This document shows, piece by piece, positions 12,458-24,484 of a DNA stretch of 64,000 nucleotides. Location: the NCBI GenBank assembly GCA_023853785.1, contig JAJIRX010000681.1, positions 496,001 through 560,000 of the forward strand, written 5' to 3'. A model generated the notes under the pieces. The model saw only the letters and a list, made by a program, of their open reading frames with translations. It did not search any database and was not told the DNA's origin. Origin of the DNA: Psilocybe azurescens. Its lineage: Eukaryota; Basidiomycota; Agaricomycetes; Agaricales; Agrocybaceae. Position 1 is the first letter of the stretch, and each line of letters begins with the position of its first letter. A program made the translations under genes and the position numbers.

Positions 12458-12985
12458 CATGAAGCAGTAGATGTAGAGACTGAGTTACCTTCATCGAGCG
12501 ATGCGGCTTCTGTTTGACAATATTGTCAAGCAAATATCAGTAGAATAGGGCAAAAATATATTGAGAAGATAACTGTTCTCAAGCTCAAGCTTCAAGGGTC
12601 AGTCCTCAAGCTAATAGGCATTCACATTATATTTCATAGTTCTATTATGCTGGACTGCCACCACTGGCACTTGTTAAGCGCCTCCTGCCAATGTTCATGA
12701 GTTGTTCATGAGTTAGTAGGTACAAATATCAATGTGGCTTAGTCTCGGCCTCTCATCCTCTTTTACCATATTGTATGGGCCAGTGAATGGGGCCAAAAAA
12801 TTGTCATCGAGGAATTATCAAAGCTGCAATTTGACTTGCAACTTGAAATGGCCAGGTTCAGGGTTGTATTCATTAAGAGCTTTCAAAAGTGCCCCTGTTT
12901 GGCTGATTGTTTACATAAGCAAATTAAATTAAATTGAGTAAGTTTCTTCATTCAATTAAGTGTCATTCCTAACCTGTGCATCGAT
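12458..12985. other. Spacer between hydrolase and CHD-like gene
   Basis: 528 bases. It holds the hydrolase 3' UTR and the remodeler promoter. It contains a short tandem direct repeat (TTCATGAGTTG-type, about 12693-12715), repeated CAAGCT words near 12580-12610, and AAATTAAATTAAATT near 12920. No coding exon was recognised. Confidence 0.4.
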
Positions 12986-15900
12986 ATGTCGGACTCTTCT
13001 AGGGTTTCTCGAAGAGAAGCGTCGCGATCTGACTCTCTCAGCCCGTCTAAACTCCCCAAAGTTGTTTTGAAACCGCCTACAACACCAATACCTTCGAACC
13101 CGAAGCCATCTCGCAACAGATTCTTCGTCGCGCCCCCTCGTCTCCCATCTGCTCAGAAACGACAATACAAGCATATAAATGAAACTGTTCTAAATATTGA
13201 TTCAAGGACGCGCGTGGATGAAGTTATTGGCGAATATCTGGTAGGTGATACTCTCTACTACTACGCTCGGTATGATGGTGGTATTGCGTACAAGGTATGT
13301 TGAGGGGGACTGTTCCGCGTCATTTCACTATTACTGACGCGTCTTTACATGTAGTTTCCATCAGATCTTTTCAAGAGGAATATCCAGAGCTAGTGGAGGC
13401 ATATCGTATGCAATCTAGAACTGCCCATGTTGTTAATGACTGACTCATTTTTTACAGAGAGAAAAAAATCTAGTTCAGATTTAGCACCTTTTAATCCGTC
13501 TGCTCACTATGTTCATCCCAACTCGCGTCCTGTTCCGAAGATAAAATTGGTCCTAAATGGTGGCAGCACTTCGAAAGTGGCTCAATACGACGACTACGAG
13601 GTTGTCCCTGACTCTGAAGGCGAGGATGAAACGGAAGAAACCACCGAAAAGAGCGACGACGAAGATTATAGAGAAATGAACCCAAGAATACGACCAGCAA
13701 GGAACACACGCTCTGGCGACAAGAAAGAACTTCCTTTCAGCCCCAGAAAGTCTCGGTCACGCAGAATCTTGCCTATTTTAGAGTCGGAAAGCGACACGGC
13801 TGATCGAAGTGGAGACGAAATTTTGCCCAGCGTGAGGCGCTCTACCCGAACGAGGAAAGCTGCTGAAATACACCTTGACTTCGAAGACGACGACGACGAG
13901 TATAATGACACCAAAGACCGAACAAGCAAGTCTAATGGAAATGCAAGGCCTAAGAAGCGCGTCAAATCTGCACAACCTATGTACGGTCATTTCCGCAATA
14001 TCGATACTCTTGATCAAGATCCCTTTTCCGATGATGAAGACAACGAGGCTTTGCGGCGTCATCGTAGCATCTGTGAAAAATGTCATTTGGCCCCAGCACA
14101 CTCGCTCTTGGCAGCGTTCAAGAAAAGATCTAAAAGGAAGGGCAAGAAGCGAAGACGAAGTACAGATGATGAATTCGAACAATCGGAAAGTGAACAAACT
14201 TTCATCGACCTCGGTGGATGGGTTCAGTGGTACGTTTCTGCATTACCTCAACACATTCCTTTACTGACTTGTCCCCAGTCTCAAGTGCCCCGTTAGTGCC
14301 CATTGGAAATGTTTAGCGAGCACTCAGCGTGATGAGGTCCTGAAAGCTGTCAGAGCCAAGGACCGCCAAGAATGGGAAGCAAATTGCCCTGACGAAATGT
14401 CTTCCACGTTGCCCAAAAAAGGTCACAACTCGATATAGAACAAACCACGGAATTTATTTGCGGTTCGTTTCATAAATTTCTGGTGTTACCACTATCGTTA
14501 ACGATACATAAACTAGGCACATGTATGCGAGGCGGCATCTGCATGGGATGCATGGAAACTGCTATATTTCCCGACCCATCGCGGTTGGATCCTAGTACCA
14601 CCACCCAAAAGAATGGGGATAAGGATATCATCATGCTAGATGGAACATCGCACAATAAGGAGACTTCAATCGTTCATAGTCTTGCCCGTGAACTCGTTTT
14701 TCGGTGCTTCACATGCAAACGCCTTTCGCATTACCAACATCTACCGAAACCAGCCATTCTTGGTGAGAATCCAACGATTCCCGAAGTAGCAGAACATTAC
14801 CAATCAAAGAGTTGGCTTTGCGCGGACTGTTCATCTTATAAGTACAGTCTCGACAAAATTATCGCCTGGCGTCTTTATCCTGCAAATGCGGTCGAGCCCT
14901 CTCTAAAGCAGAATGAACCGGTAAACTATAAAGCTATGCTACCACGAGAATACTTGGTGAAATGGTCAGGGAAGAGTTATAGACGCTTGCAATGGGTTCC
15001 TCACATGTGGCTTGTTGCAACAAACCCTTCGAAACTCAAGAACTTCATATCTGGTGGGACAAAAATCGAGCTACTTCAAAATCCGGTAGACGAAGGCGAA
15101 GATGCGATGGAAGTTGACACACGCGAGGCTACTGCCCTATTTGAGAGCGGGTCTCAGTCGAGATCATCGTCTGTCAAACTTGCGGATAAGGCAGTCGTTT
15201 CTGCCACTTCCCCTTGCCAGACGCGGAGAAGAGAATACCATCAAGTTGGAAAAAAGTGGATCGCGTTCTTGATGTTGTTCTATGGCGTCCTAACATAATG
15301 AAAACAAAGAAGCAACTTCGACGGAACGGCCGGAAGATAAAAGTAATCGCCGTTAGTAGTGGGGAGGATGATTCCGAAATCGACGATGAAGGAAAGCGTA
15401 TTTCTCGTCTCGTTTCTGAAACGGGAGAGCAACCGCCTTCAGATTTAACAGAAACTATGGAAGAATGGAAGGAACACGATGCACTCCAGATATCAGATAT
15501 CGATAAAGTTGCTTGGACGTTCATTAAATGGGGTGACTTAGGATATGATGAAGGTGAATACAGTCAAGCTCAAACTTGCTGTTATTATTTGACACCTTTT
15601 TCAGCAACATGGGACGCCCCTCCAAGACTCGGCGAGAAGGGATACGATGCATTCAAAATTGCTTTTAAAAGGTTCATCGATTCACAGAGCGTCATTGTTC
15701 CAAAGCATACCAAAAAATACTGGGAAACTTTCGATAAACGGGAACCAGACGGTTATGGAAGGTATTGGCTACACAATGCTGCGGATCTGGACCTCGGCCA
15801 GGAAACCCATTTGAAATTGATGCCATTCCAGGTGAGTCGTTGCAGTTCATTTCTGGTCTTTCAATACTGAGGGCAAAACTAGGTTGATGGCTTTAATTGG

Positions 15901-18900
15901 CTGGGTAGCAATTGGTGGAATCATCAACATTGCATTCTTGCGGATGAAATGGGTTTGGTGAGAAAACCTTCTTTTTGTGTGATATACCGTAACGTAAATG
16001 AAATCTTCAGGGCAAAACTGTTCAAATCGTTAGTTTCCTGGGCCACATCGCAAAGATCAAGGAGGCATTTCCCGCACTTGTTGTTGTCCCCAATTCCACT
16101 ATAACCAATTGGGTTAGGGAGTTCGAACGATGGGCACCGAAACTCAGAGTTGTTCCTTTTTACGGTGAAAAGATCTCTCGCGATATCTTGAAGCAATACG
16201 AATTGTATCATAACAACAGCTCGCCGGAGGACACCAAAGCTAAATTCCATGTCCTGATTACCACCTACGAGGCATTGGTGAATGGAAAAGACTTCACTCC
16301 GGTATTCAAAAATCAGCCTCGATGGGAGGTAGTTACTCGTCCCTTGATATTTGTCCTTTTGCAGTACTCATATTTCCATCTTCCTACTTAGGTTCTTGTT
16401 GTAGACGAGGGACAGAGGCGTAAGCGCATATGCTCGTTGCTCTTTGTAAACATTTAATTAATGGAAAGGACGCATACAGTCAAAAGCGACAGCAGCTTAC
16501 TCTTCAAAAAACTAAATGAACTAAACAGCATTCATCGGATTATAATGACAGGGGTAAGCAATTTGGATTTTATTTGGCATTTCAAATTTGACCCAATGGC
16601 ATTATCAGACTCCACTCAACAACAATATGCGCGAGTTGTTCAATCTCATGAATTTTCTTGATCCTGTAGAATGGAAAGATCTTGAGAGCCTAGAAAAACA
16701 GCACGAAACACTCAACGAGGACCTCGTAAAGCAACTGCACCAGCGTTTAAGACCTTATTTCTTACGTCGCATTAAAAGCGAAGTGCTTGATTTACCTCCA
16801 AAGGTTCGCATTTTTTGATCTTATTCTTCTCTATTGACAACCATTTCTCAGAATGAGGTCATTGTTCCGGTGTCTATGGCCCCGCTACAAAAGGAAATAT
16901 ACCGTTCAATCTTGAGTGAGTAGTCTCAATTTTGTTTTCATCAAATTACACCTTACAAAACTTCAGGTCATAATTCGAGCCTCATAAGCGGGTTTGACTC
17001 AACCTTCAGCCGGGCCAGGCTCAGTGCAGAAGGGGCGCATCAATAATATTCTCATGCAATTGCGGAAGTAAGATATAAGTTGCTTCATGTCCTCGCAAAA
17101 ACTGATTAGGGCGAACCTGTAGATGCCTTCAGCATCCTTATCTATATGATGAGGGCATTGAACCCCGCGATTTATCACCTCAGGAGACTCATGACAAGCT
17201 TATTGATGGAAGTGGCAAGCTACGTTTTCTAAAAGCCTTGTTACCGAAGCTCAAAGATAATGGGCATCGTGTTTTGCTCTTCAGCCAGGTGAGTCCGCAT
17301 TACCATCTACCTCTGGGATGCACTACTAAGATCACGTAGTTTGTCATCGGTTTGAACGTGGTGGAAGATTTCTTGCAGGGTGAAGGCTATAAATTTCTTC
17401 GACTAGTAACTATTTTCTTTTTCATGCATGGTATTTGTCGCTGATCCTGTGTGGGATTCAGGACGGAAATACCAAGGGATCTGAGCGCCAGAAGGCTATG
17501 GACGAATTCAATAAACCTAACTCCGACTATTTTATATTTCTTCTCACAACCCGTGCAGGTGTAAGTCGTTTTTATTCTCAAAATATCACACATTCATCGC
17601 CTTTTATAGGGCGTTGGCATCAATCTTTTTGTGAGTTATACCCTACAAAATAATCTTTATCGAGCTAACTACCAGCCAGACCGCCGATACTGTGATAATC
17701 TTTGATCCTGATTTCCAACCCCCACCAGGTCGGTTTGCATAGCATAACAATCAATTGATTTCGCTGACATTTATATCAGGATCTACAAGTTTGTTGAACT
17801 TATGACCTCATACTTTAAATCTAGCTTGGTTAATACTTCTTTCTCAGGCTATCGCACGGGCCTACAGGTTCGGACAGAAGAAGACCTGCCTTGTATTTAA
17901 ATTGATGGTGAAAGATTCCGCAGAAGGTATTTGTTGTTTTGCACCACAGTAAATATTACATTGACACCATAATCAGAACGTATTATGCAGATCGGGAAAA
18001 GAAACTCGTCCTCGATCATCTTATTGTTCAAAAGATCAATGACGACGAAGACAACGGTGGAGAAGATGTGCAGTCGATTCTCACTTATGGTGCTCAAGCG
18101 CTCTTCGAGTCAGAAGGTTCCTCTCGGGATATTACATGTGAAATCGGTTCAATACTGCGGTTATTTTTATAACTGAGCAATACTTATTCCCCAGATACTG
18201 ACCATGATATCGACAAGCTCCTTGAGAAGACTGAAAGAGAAGCCGTTAAAGAGGCGCCGAAAGCTTCTGGTGGTCTTACCTTCGCATTCGCAAAGGTCTG
18301 GGCAGCAGAAAAGGACACCCTCGAAGACATCGCCGAAGAGGATCAAACTGATTCATGGGCTCAAACATTAGAAAAAATAAACAAGAATCGAGAAAAGGAA
18401 CAGGAGAAAGAGATCACGCAATCCGGGAGAGGTGCACGACGGAGAGCAGCAGATATTGCCAAGGTATTTATCTAGGTTGACGGCATTTACGCTTAGATTG
18501 TTCATTTCAATTTTAATTCTATAGAACAAAATCCAGGTTGGAGCAGGCGGTTCGCAGCTATTCAGTGACAAGGTCAAGCGGAGCCCCGGAGGATCAGATG
18601 GCTCAGCATACTCTGGTTCTGACCATCATTCCGAGGTTGATAGTGACATTGACAATGAAATCATGGACGAGGATTTCAAAATGAATATTGACTCTGTGCG
18701 CCACAGATCAAAACCGAAGTCCGAACCTCAGAGTGATGATGGCCACTCTGACTGTGGACTTTGTAAACAGCGGCACGGCGTTGGAGAATGTCATATGGTG
18801 GATAGATCGGAAAACCTTGCGGAATATCGTGAGATGCTGATTTTACATGGCGATGATGAAACCTGGGAGGATAGAGTAAGTTCTACTGCATACATCACAC

Positions 18901-19448
18901 TCATGCCTTATCAACTTATCCACCTTCATACAGTGTGCAGCAATTCAAGCCATTGATGAGATACTCTACCAACGAGGCCATCTGTCACTGATAGCCGGTC
19001 AACCTCTCCACCTTATACCTCCGTATTCAATTCCTTTGGCTACGCAAACTTGTCTACCTTTACCAGGTGGATCTAATACGCAAAATGGGTCGTCTTCCAC
19101 TAGTAACAACCCAAATATCCAGGACTTACAGGTCGCCGAATCCTTCAAGCAAGCATCAGTGCAGAAGGAGCATACCAGAAAAAATCAAAAAAACCATTGG
19201 TGTCCTTTTGTTCCTTATGTGGGCTAACCAATCATCTTTTGAAAGACTGTTCTGTTATTCTCGCTGGATCGAAAAGGTATGCAGTCCACAAAATGTTTAA
19301 TAACCTTTCTGATTACTCTTTCAGCATCTCTGCGCACATTTTGAAGCTAGAAGCCAGATTGGCTTCAGAGCCCTCATTACAAAACACGATTGATATTATG
19401 CGCAATCTTCTGAAAAAAGCCGAGGCTCGAGAAATAGGGGACCGATAA
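12986..19448 (+). CDS. CHD/Mi-2-like SNF2 chromatin remodeler (Mit1-like)
   Basis: An ATP-dependent nucleosome remodeler of the CHD3/Mi-2 type, similar in plan to fission-yeast Mit1. In order: a disordered N terminus; an acidic/basic linker; PHD-type cysteines ([52 protein letters not shown]); a chromodomain-like stretch [17 protein letters not shown]; the DEXH ATPase with LADEMGLGKT, motif II DEGQRLK, MTGTPLNNN and [10 protein letters not shown]; the C lobe with [22 protein letters not shown] and [12 protein letters not shown]; and a C-terminal zinc region with [13 protein letters not shown] and a CCHC knuckle [14 protein letters not shown]. Motif II ends in Gln rather than His. The frame breaks at four points: A6 14415-14420, C4 15210-15213 and A6 19179-19184 each lack one base, and G3 16990-16992 has one extra. 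Given the intact motifs I read these as consensus errors. Confidence 0.88.
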
Positions 19449-19791
19449 TGGCAATACTTTAAACTGACGACCATGAAAGCCCTACAAATGATACATCATA
19501 TCATATTTACCTGTCATGGACCAAGGCCGACCATGCAACATACTAATGTCGCACTGTATATATTTCTCATCAAGCTAACATGATTATAATTCATGTACAT
19601 ACTATAACATCGACTTTGGTGACTCGCAATCGACATCTTATTTGATGTTCAAGTTTTGCAGCAGTCTCTAGATACCCACCAAGTACCTCAATAGTAGAAT
19701 TATAGAAGCAACCCATGGTTCAATAAGTTCACACTGCCTACGATTAGTTTACGACGAATCGAAGCCAGTCATGCGTATCAATAGGAGAGAT
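19449..19791. other. Convergent 3' spacer
   Basis: 343 AT-rich bases between the stop codons of two convergent genes. They must carry both 3' UTRs. I see no coding sequence. Confidence 0.4.
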
Positions 19792-22107
19792 TTATCTTGG
19801 TTTGGATACTCCTGTAGTTGGCACCCCAAACCGTGCTTTGCTGCTGGAAGGCCCCGGTAAAGTCGATCCTGCGACGCGAGTAACAGGCTTTGGAATAGCA
19901 AACACGGGTCCGACAGTAGCATATTTCGCAGGTTGCTTCAAACCACTGCTAGACTGCACTGCCACCCTTGAGATAGGCACAGGTGGCGGCTTCCCTGCTG
20001 AAGGGGCTGCGGCGATTACTATTCTTCGCGGACCGTTAGTTGCAGATGAAGACTTTGTCTGATCGAGACACCTAGTTGTTCTCATATTTGGCCCAGGATT
20101 GGGTTTAGGGCTTTCGGAAATCAGCACCCGCCGTGGGCCATCGACAGGTGTTGGTACGCCTCGAGTCGGCGGGACAGGAAAAGTTCTCCTAAGACCCCTA
20201 GCGGGTGGATGAACATCAGTCTGTTTGTTTTCACTTATTGTGGTTGTCAGTCCAGAGCGAGGCGATCGTGGATGGTTTCTTGATGTAGATGGCGGGGCAG
20301 CAGTGACGATCGAGGTCCGCCTGGAGTATGTCGTAGTTGTAGAGGGATTTGATTGAGCATTAACAAGTGGTTTAAATCGCTTCACTATCTTGAGGGCGGG
20401 TACCGCGCGCGGAGGAAGTTGGAGACCTGAGGAAAAACCTGGGGTTGACAACAAATTCACATCCTTCTTGAGACCAGAGGACATTGCACTGATATTGACG
20501 GCTTTCGGTGATTCGCGGGGACTTTCAGCGCCCCTTGCTCTCAACTCTTTCCCTGAAGAAAATGTACGTTCAGCTATAATCTATGACCGTATTTTACAAA
20601 ATACCATACTTACAATTTGGTGTACTTGATGGCTCCGACGCCGACGTTGATCGTTTAACGCGTCCGCGGGTTGAGACAGTTTCGGCTTTTGAAATGTTTA
20701 CGGGATTGTCATGGACAAAAACAGCTAAGAAGGAAAGAAAGGTCAACTTTTGCATTAATTCAAGCAAAAGCATTGGTAATATTTACCTTCCTCAAGCGGT
20801 GAGACGGCGCGCTCTTCGCTCGTAGGTTTGTGTACTGTCCGCGGTTTAGAATATAGACTAATTTAAGAGAGAAAAAAGAAGCGGCACGAACCTTCTGCGG
20901 ACTGTGGACTACTTGCAGATAATTTGGGTACTGACGTGGCCTTTTCAACTGTGCAACCTTTCAAGTCGATATCTTTCACAATTCCAAAATCGTCTTCGCC
21001 GAAGCTGCCATCAAGCTCCATGTTATTTAGGAAAGAGTTGCCATCCTTGGAGCTAAAGAACGATATCTTTTCGTTCAATAGGTCGAATGTAGTATCCGAA
21101 GAACTCAAATGGAGCTGAAATGAGGATTGCAAGTCGACAGAGCGTCGATTGAGATGGTCACCGGAGTGAGAATTCGGTCGAAGTCTCATTTGTGAATTGG
21201 TTGGAGAGAATAACAGTATTTTCGGCGATGATCGCGGTGACGATGGTGCGATGGAGACAGGAATTGAGGTATCTGTAATTAGTGCACCTGATGCTGGTGG
21301 CAAATTCAAAGTACAGACGGAGGAGCTAAGGCCCTCTGCTAAATGGCTCGAGGCTTCGGGAGTGCCATGTGGGATCGAGATATCTGCGAGTAGTGGACCC
21401 GTTACTGGTGGCAAGTTCAAGGTACAGACTGAGGAACTAAGGCCATCTACTGAATGGCTCGAAATTTCGAGAGTGCGATGTTGTTGTTGTGAGTTATCCA
21501 ACGATAATTCAATTGGTGGCGTAGATATTAAAGGTGACGATGGAGTTCCGTAGGTACCTGATTCTATAGGTCTTATCGGAGAGAAAATTTCTTCGACGGG
21601 TGCCTCAGCGAAATCAACTTGTGCCATCTTTGATACCAATGTCGGAATCGGGCGTCTGTAAGGTTTCTTACGGGCCATTGGAGTTGTCTCATCCTTGAAT
21701 GATATTTCTACTAGAGGAGTTCTAGGTATCGGAGACGATTTAGGCGTTGTCAATGATGTATAATGTCGACCAGACCACTTGGGTGTTGCTGCCTTGGCCA
21801 TGTCGCGGAAGGTCAGCGTGTCGTTGTCGTCATCTCCTGCGACAAGGCTACAGTTTAGTTCATGTTCAAATTCTTCTTCTTCTGCTTGCAGATCGTGTAT
21901 ATCTGAATCATCGATAGTCATGTCACCGACATCGATAAGTCGGCGTCTAAACGAAGGTTGAATTGGGGTGCGTGCATTACTAAGTCCATGAGGGTGAAAG
22001 AAGGATGAGTCGCCAACGTTGTTCTCCTTGTCGAGCAACGAGTTGGGAGATTTAGAGAGAGGGTCAAAGAGAGAGAGAACGCTGAGACGAGGACGATGAG
22101 TATCCAT
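19792..22107 (-). CDS. Uncharacterised, mostly disordered Ser/Pro-rich protein
   Basis: The start at 22107 reads MDTHRPRLSVLSLFDPLSK. The first exon encodes about 400 residues rich in Ser, Pro and Thr, with repeated S/T-P sites and an acidic patch QAEEEEFEHE. A 37-residue unit occurs twice in tandem (GLSSSVCTLNLPP at about 21298 and 21409). Two or three introns lie near 20550-20880. The last exon, about 250 residues ending GVSKPR, is basic and proline-rich. I recognise no domain. The many S/T-P sites would fit a cyclin-dependent kinase substrate, but this is inference. It shares a 166-base promoter region with SLD2, so co-regulation is possible. Confidence 0.7.
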
Positions 22108-22273
22108 TCTGTGCGCTGGGGGATGGAGTAAATTCAGTACAACCCGCAGGGGTAGTTGAACAACTGTGTGTTATTTGGTCATGTGTACGCGCTTTCTATC
22201 GACCGCGTGCCATCATTTGTATAAGCGTGAATGCAATCTGAATCCCAGCCACGTCCATTAACTGCCATATCTT
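22108..22273. promoter_or_regulatory. Divergent promoter shared with SLD2
   Basis: 166 bases between divergent start codons. It contains ACGCG-type words near 22188 and 22203 that resemble the MCB core known from G1/S genes in yeasts. A role here is inference only. Confidence 0.35.
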
Positions 22274-23965
22274 ATGTCTGAGATAGCCACCGTCCGTGCT
22301 CAAATCAAAGCTTGGGAGCGTTCTTTCAAAGACATTAATGGCCGCCCTCCTACCGTAGACGATATCAAACAAAACCCCAACATAGGTCAGTTCACGGCCT
22401 TGCACCAATTCCAGACTTGCTCAAAGTATAATTCATCCAGCGGACAAATACAAGCAGTACAATAAACTTTCCAGGGCGGCTACATCCTCAAATACGACGC
22501 AGGCATCAAAACCAGTTGCATCACCGTCAACTCCGCTGAGAAAGAAGTGTCCAAAGGATTCAACCACTCTTCTACTCCCCAAATCACGCCCTATACAACC
22601 TCCTACCCCGTTAGCTTCCTTTAATCCCTTCTCCCCACAGAAGAAACGCAAGGGGAAAGAAAGAGAGACAGAATCTGTCAATAAAATCGATGAACACAAC
22701 CCTTTCGTTCAGCCGGATCTGACCAAACGCGTCCGTAAGGTATCTCCCGATCTCTTCCCCGTTCTTCAACACTCCCGACTATCCTCTGCAACATCTTCGT
22801 TAAACTTTGATTTAAACCCTCCACTTTTATCTGCATCTGCGGTTTCTAGAGCACGTAAACGGTTACGGGGGGAGCCGGTTTCGCCTTCTCCGAACAAAGA
22901 CAAGAGAAGACGCGTCGCGTCACAAACGACTCTTCCGTTTTCTCGCCTGAAGTGGGATGCCCCCAGTATTGACGATAATGACGACAATCTCATGGATGCA
23001 GAATCATCATTTGTAGATAACTCACCAATGAAGGCACCGATACCTGGCAAATCATACCAACAGTTATTTGAAGAAAACACTATGTCTACGAATCTCTTTT
23101 GGATCGAAGGAATGGACGAAGCTGCACGTAATGGGCTACACAGTGCATCCACTGTCAATGGACACTTAAAGCCTCTACAACGAGCCATGGCTCCTAAGCA
23201 AGATTCAACTGATTTGGCAACCGACAACCTAGATCATACAAATTCAAGAAAAATGTCTTCACATCCTATCGAAAAGACAGCTCTGGACTCACAATCCGAA
23301 TTTTCGATCAATCGCCCATCTTCTAAACGTGCATTCTTGGATGAAGAGGGCGAAACCGAAGTTATCTTGCCCAGAGAGAAGTCTCCCCTAATACCACCAT
23401 CCCCACCGCCGGTCGGAAGTAACGCTTCATTCAATAAACCAGGAAAGAGTAGAGCAAACGCAAAAGGCATCATGAGCAGGAAAAAATGAAAACCGATAAT
23501 CAAGCACCAGCAGATGATGACAGTGACGACCATGAATCAAAGTCGAAGTTGCGGATTATAGGACGGAATGCCGTACGACGCCAGCACGCATCAATATTAC
23601 AAGATGAAGAGGTTGTCACATCTGACTGCGATCCTATTTTAGATTATACACGTTTCACCACGCCTCGTGCCTCCTCCCAGGATAATGCACAGCTGCAGGA
23701 AGGGAACGTCGAAATTGATCTACCAGACGAGCTTCGGCGTGTTTTGGCTCTACAGCCAGTGGGGTCAAGAAGTCAAGTCTCAGAAGAAGATAGATTGGTG
23801 AAAGGCTTGCTCTATGGCCGACGCACAAATCATTACGACCCCCAGAAAGGAGGGGAAATATGGGACGTCGGAGAAGATCATCACGTGGATGAAAATGAGG
23901 GCAATACGGAAGGCGAGGACGATTGGGAAGGAGAACCCGTACCATGGGAGGTGGGAGAGCTGTAA
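22274..23965 (+). CDS. SLD2: DNA replication regulator Sld2
   Basis: Sld2/Drc1 is phosphorylated by S-phase CDK and then bridges Dpb11 to the origin to load the helicase; its N terminus is related to RecQL4. The start at 22274 reads MSEIATVRAQIKAWERSFK, then GRPPTVDDIKQNPNI, the conserved N-terminal module. An intron leads to ADKYKQYNKLSRA. The middle is disordered, with several S/T-P sites. The C-terminal block has LRRVLALQPVG, EEDRLVKGLLYGRR and GGEIWDVGE. The frame breaks at A6 23481-23486: as given, translation stops at 23489, and one more A joins SRKK to MKTDNQAP and keeps the conserved C terminus. No other defect is seen. Confidence 0.88.
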
Positions 23966-24484
23966 GGCTTTATTCGACCATGTATGTGAAAATTCTATAC
24001 CTGTATCTCATCCCATATTTTTGCTCTGAATCTATTCCAATGTCTTTGTGTTAGAACTGATTACAATGTTGCCTTGCGTTTGGTGTGCCATCCGCGGCAA
24101 TGGTTATATTGAATTTCTACTTCCCCGTCCTCAGTTTGCCAATCCTCGTTTTTATATCATTGCTTAAGCTCGAATCATTCGTCAACCCGAGGGTCGATGC
24201 TCAGCCTATCAGAAAGCTTATGATTGGGACCTCGGCGCTGCGGTATGGTATCAGACTGGTGATGGATGCTTTCACCATCTTCCGCAGCCTCGCTTTTGGT
24301 GCATGTCCAATATGCGTTTTGCCAATTCTGTCCAATCACATCCTGCCCGTGTATATGATACTGATCGCATCTCAGACAAGAAGCCTGCCCTTCAATGTGT
24401 CAAGACACGCCCGTACGCGACAAGAGGCATCGTGTTTTCCGTGCACTCCTCCGGTTAAGTATCAAAGTTTGGAGAAAAGCGACC
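23966..24484. other. Spacer between SLD2 and the F-box gene
   Basis: 519 bases. An open frame crosses the right part of it (24085-24549), but it has no recognisable domain and overlaps the next gene out of frame. I treat the stretch as the SLD2 3' UTR and the next promoter. Confidence 0.35.

Noticed and set aside
12986..19448. Pseudogene reading of the CHD-like gene because of several frame breaks
   Set aside because: All catalytic and zinc motifs are intact and the same error type occurs in essential genes nearby.
23487..23965. A separate gene downstream of SLD2 starting at 23486
   Set aside because: It holds the Sld2 C-terminal block (EEDRLVKGLLYGRR) and joins exactly if one A is added; it is the second half of SLD2.
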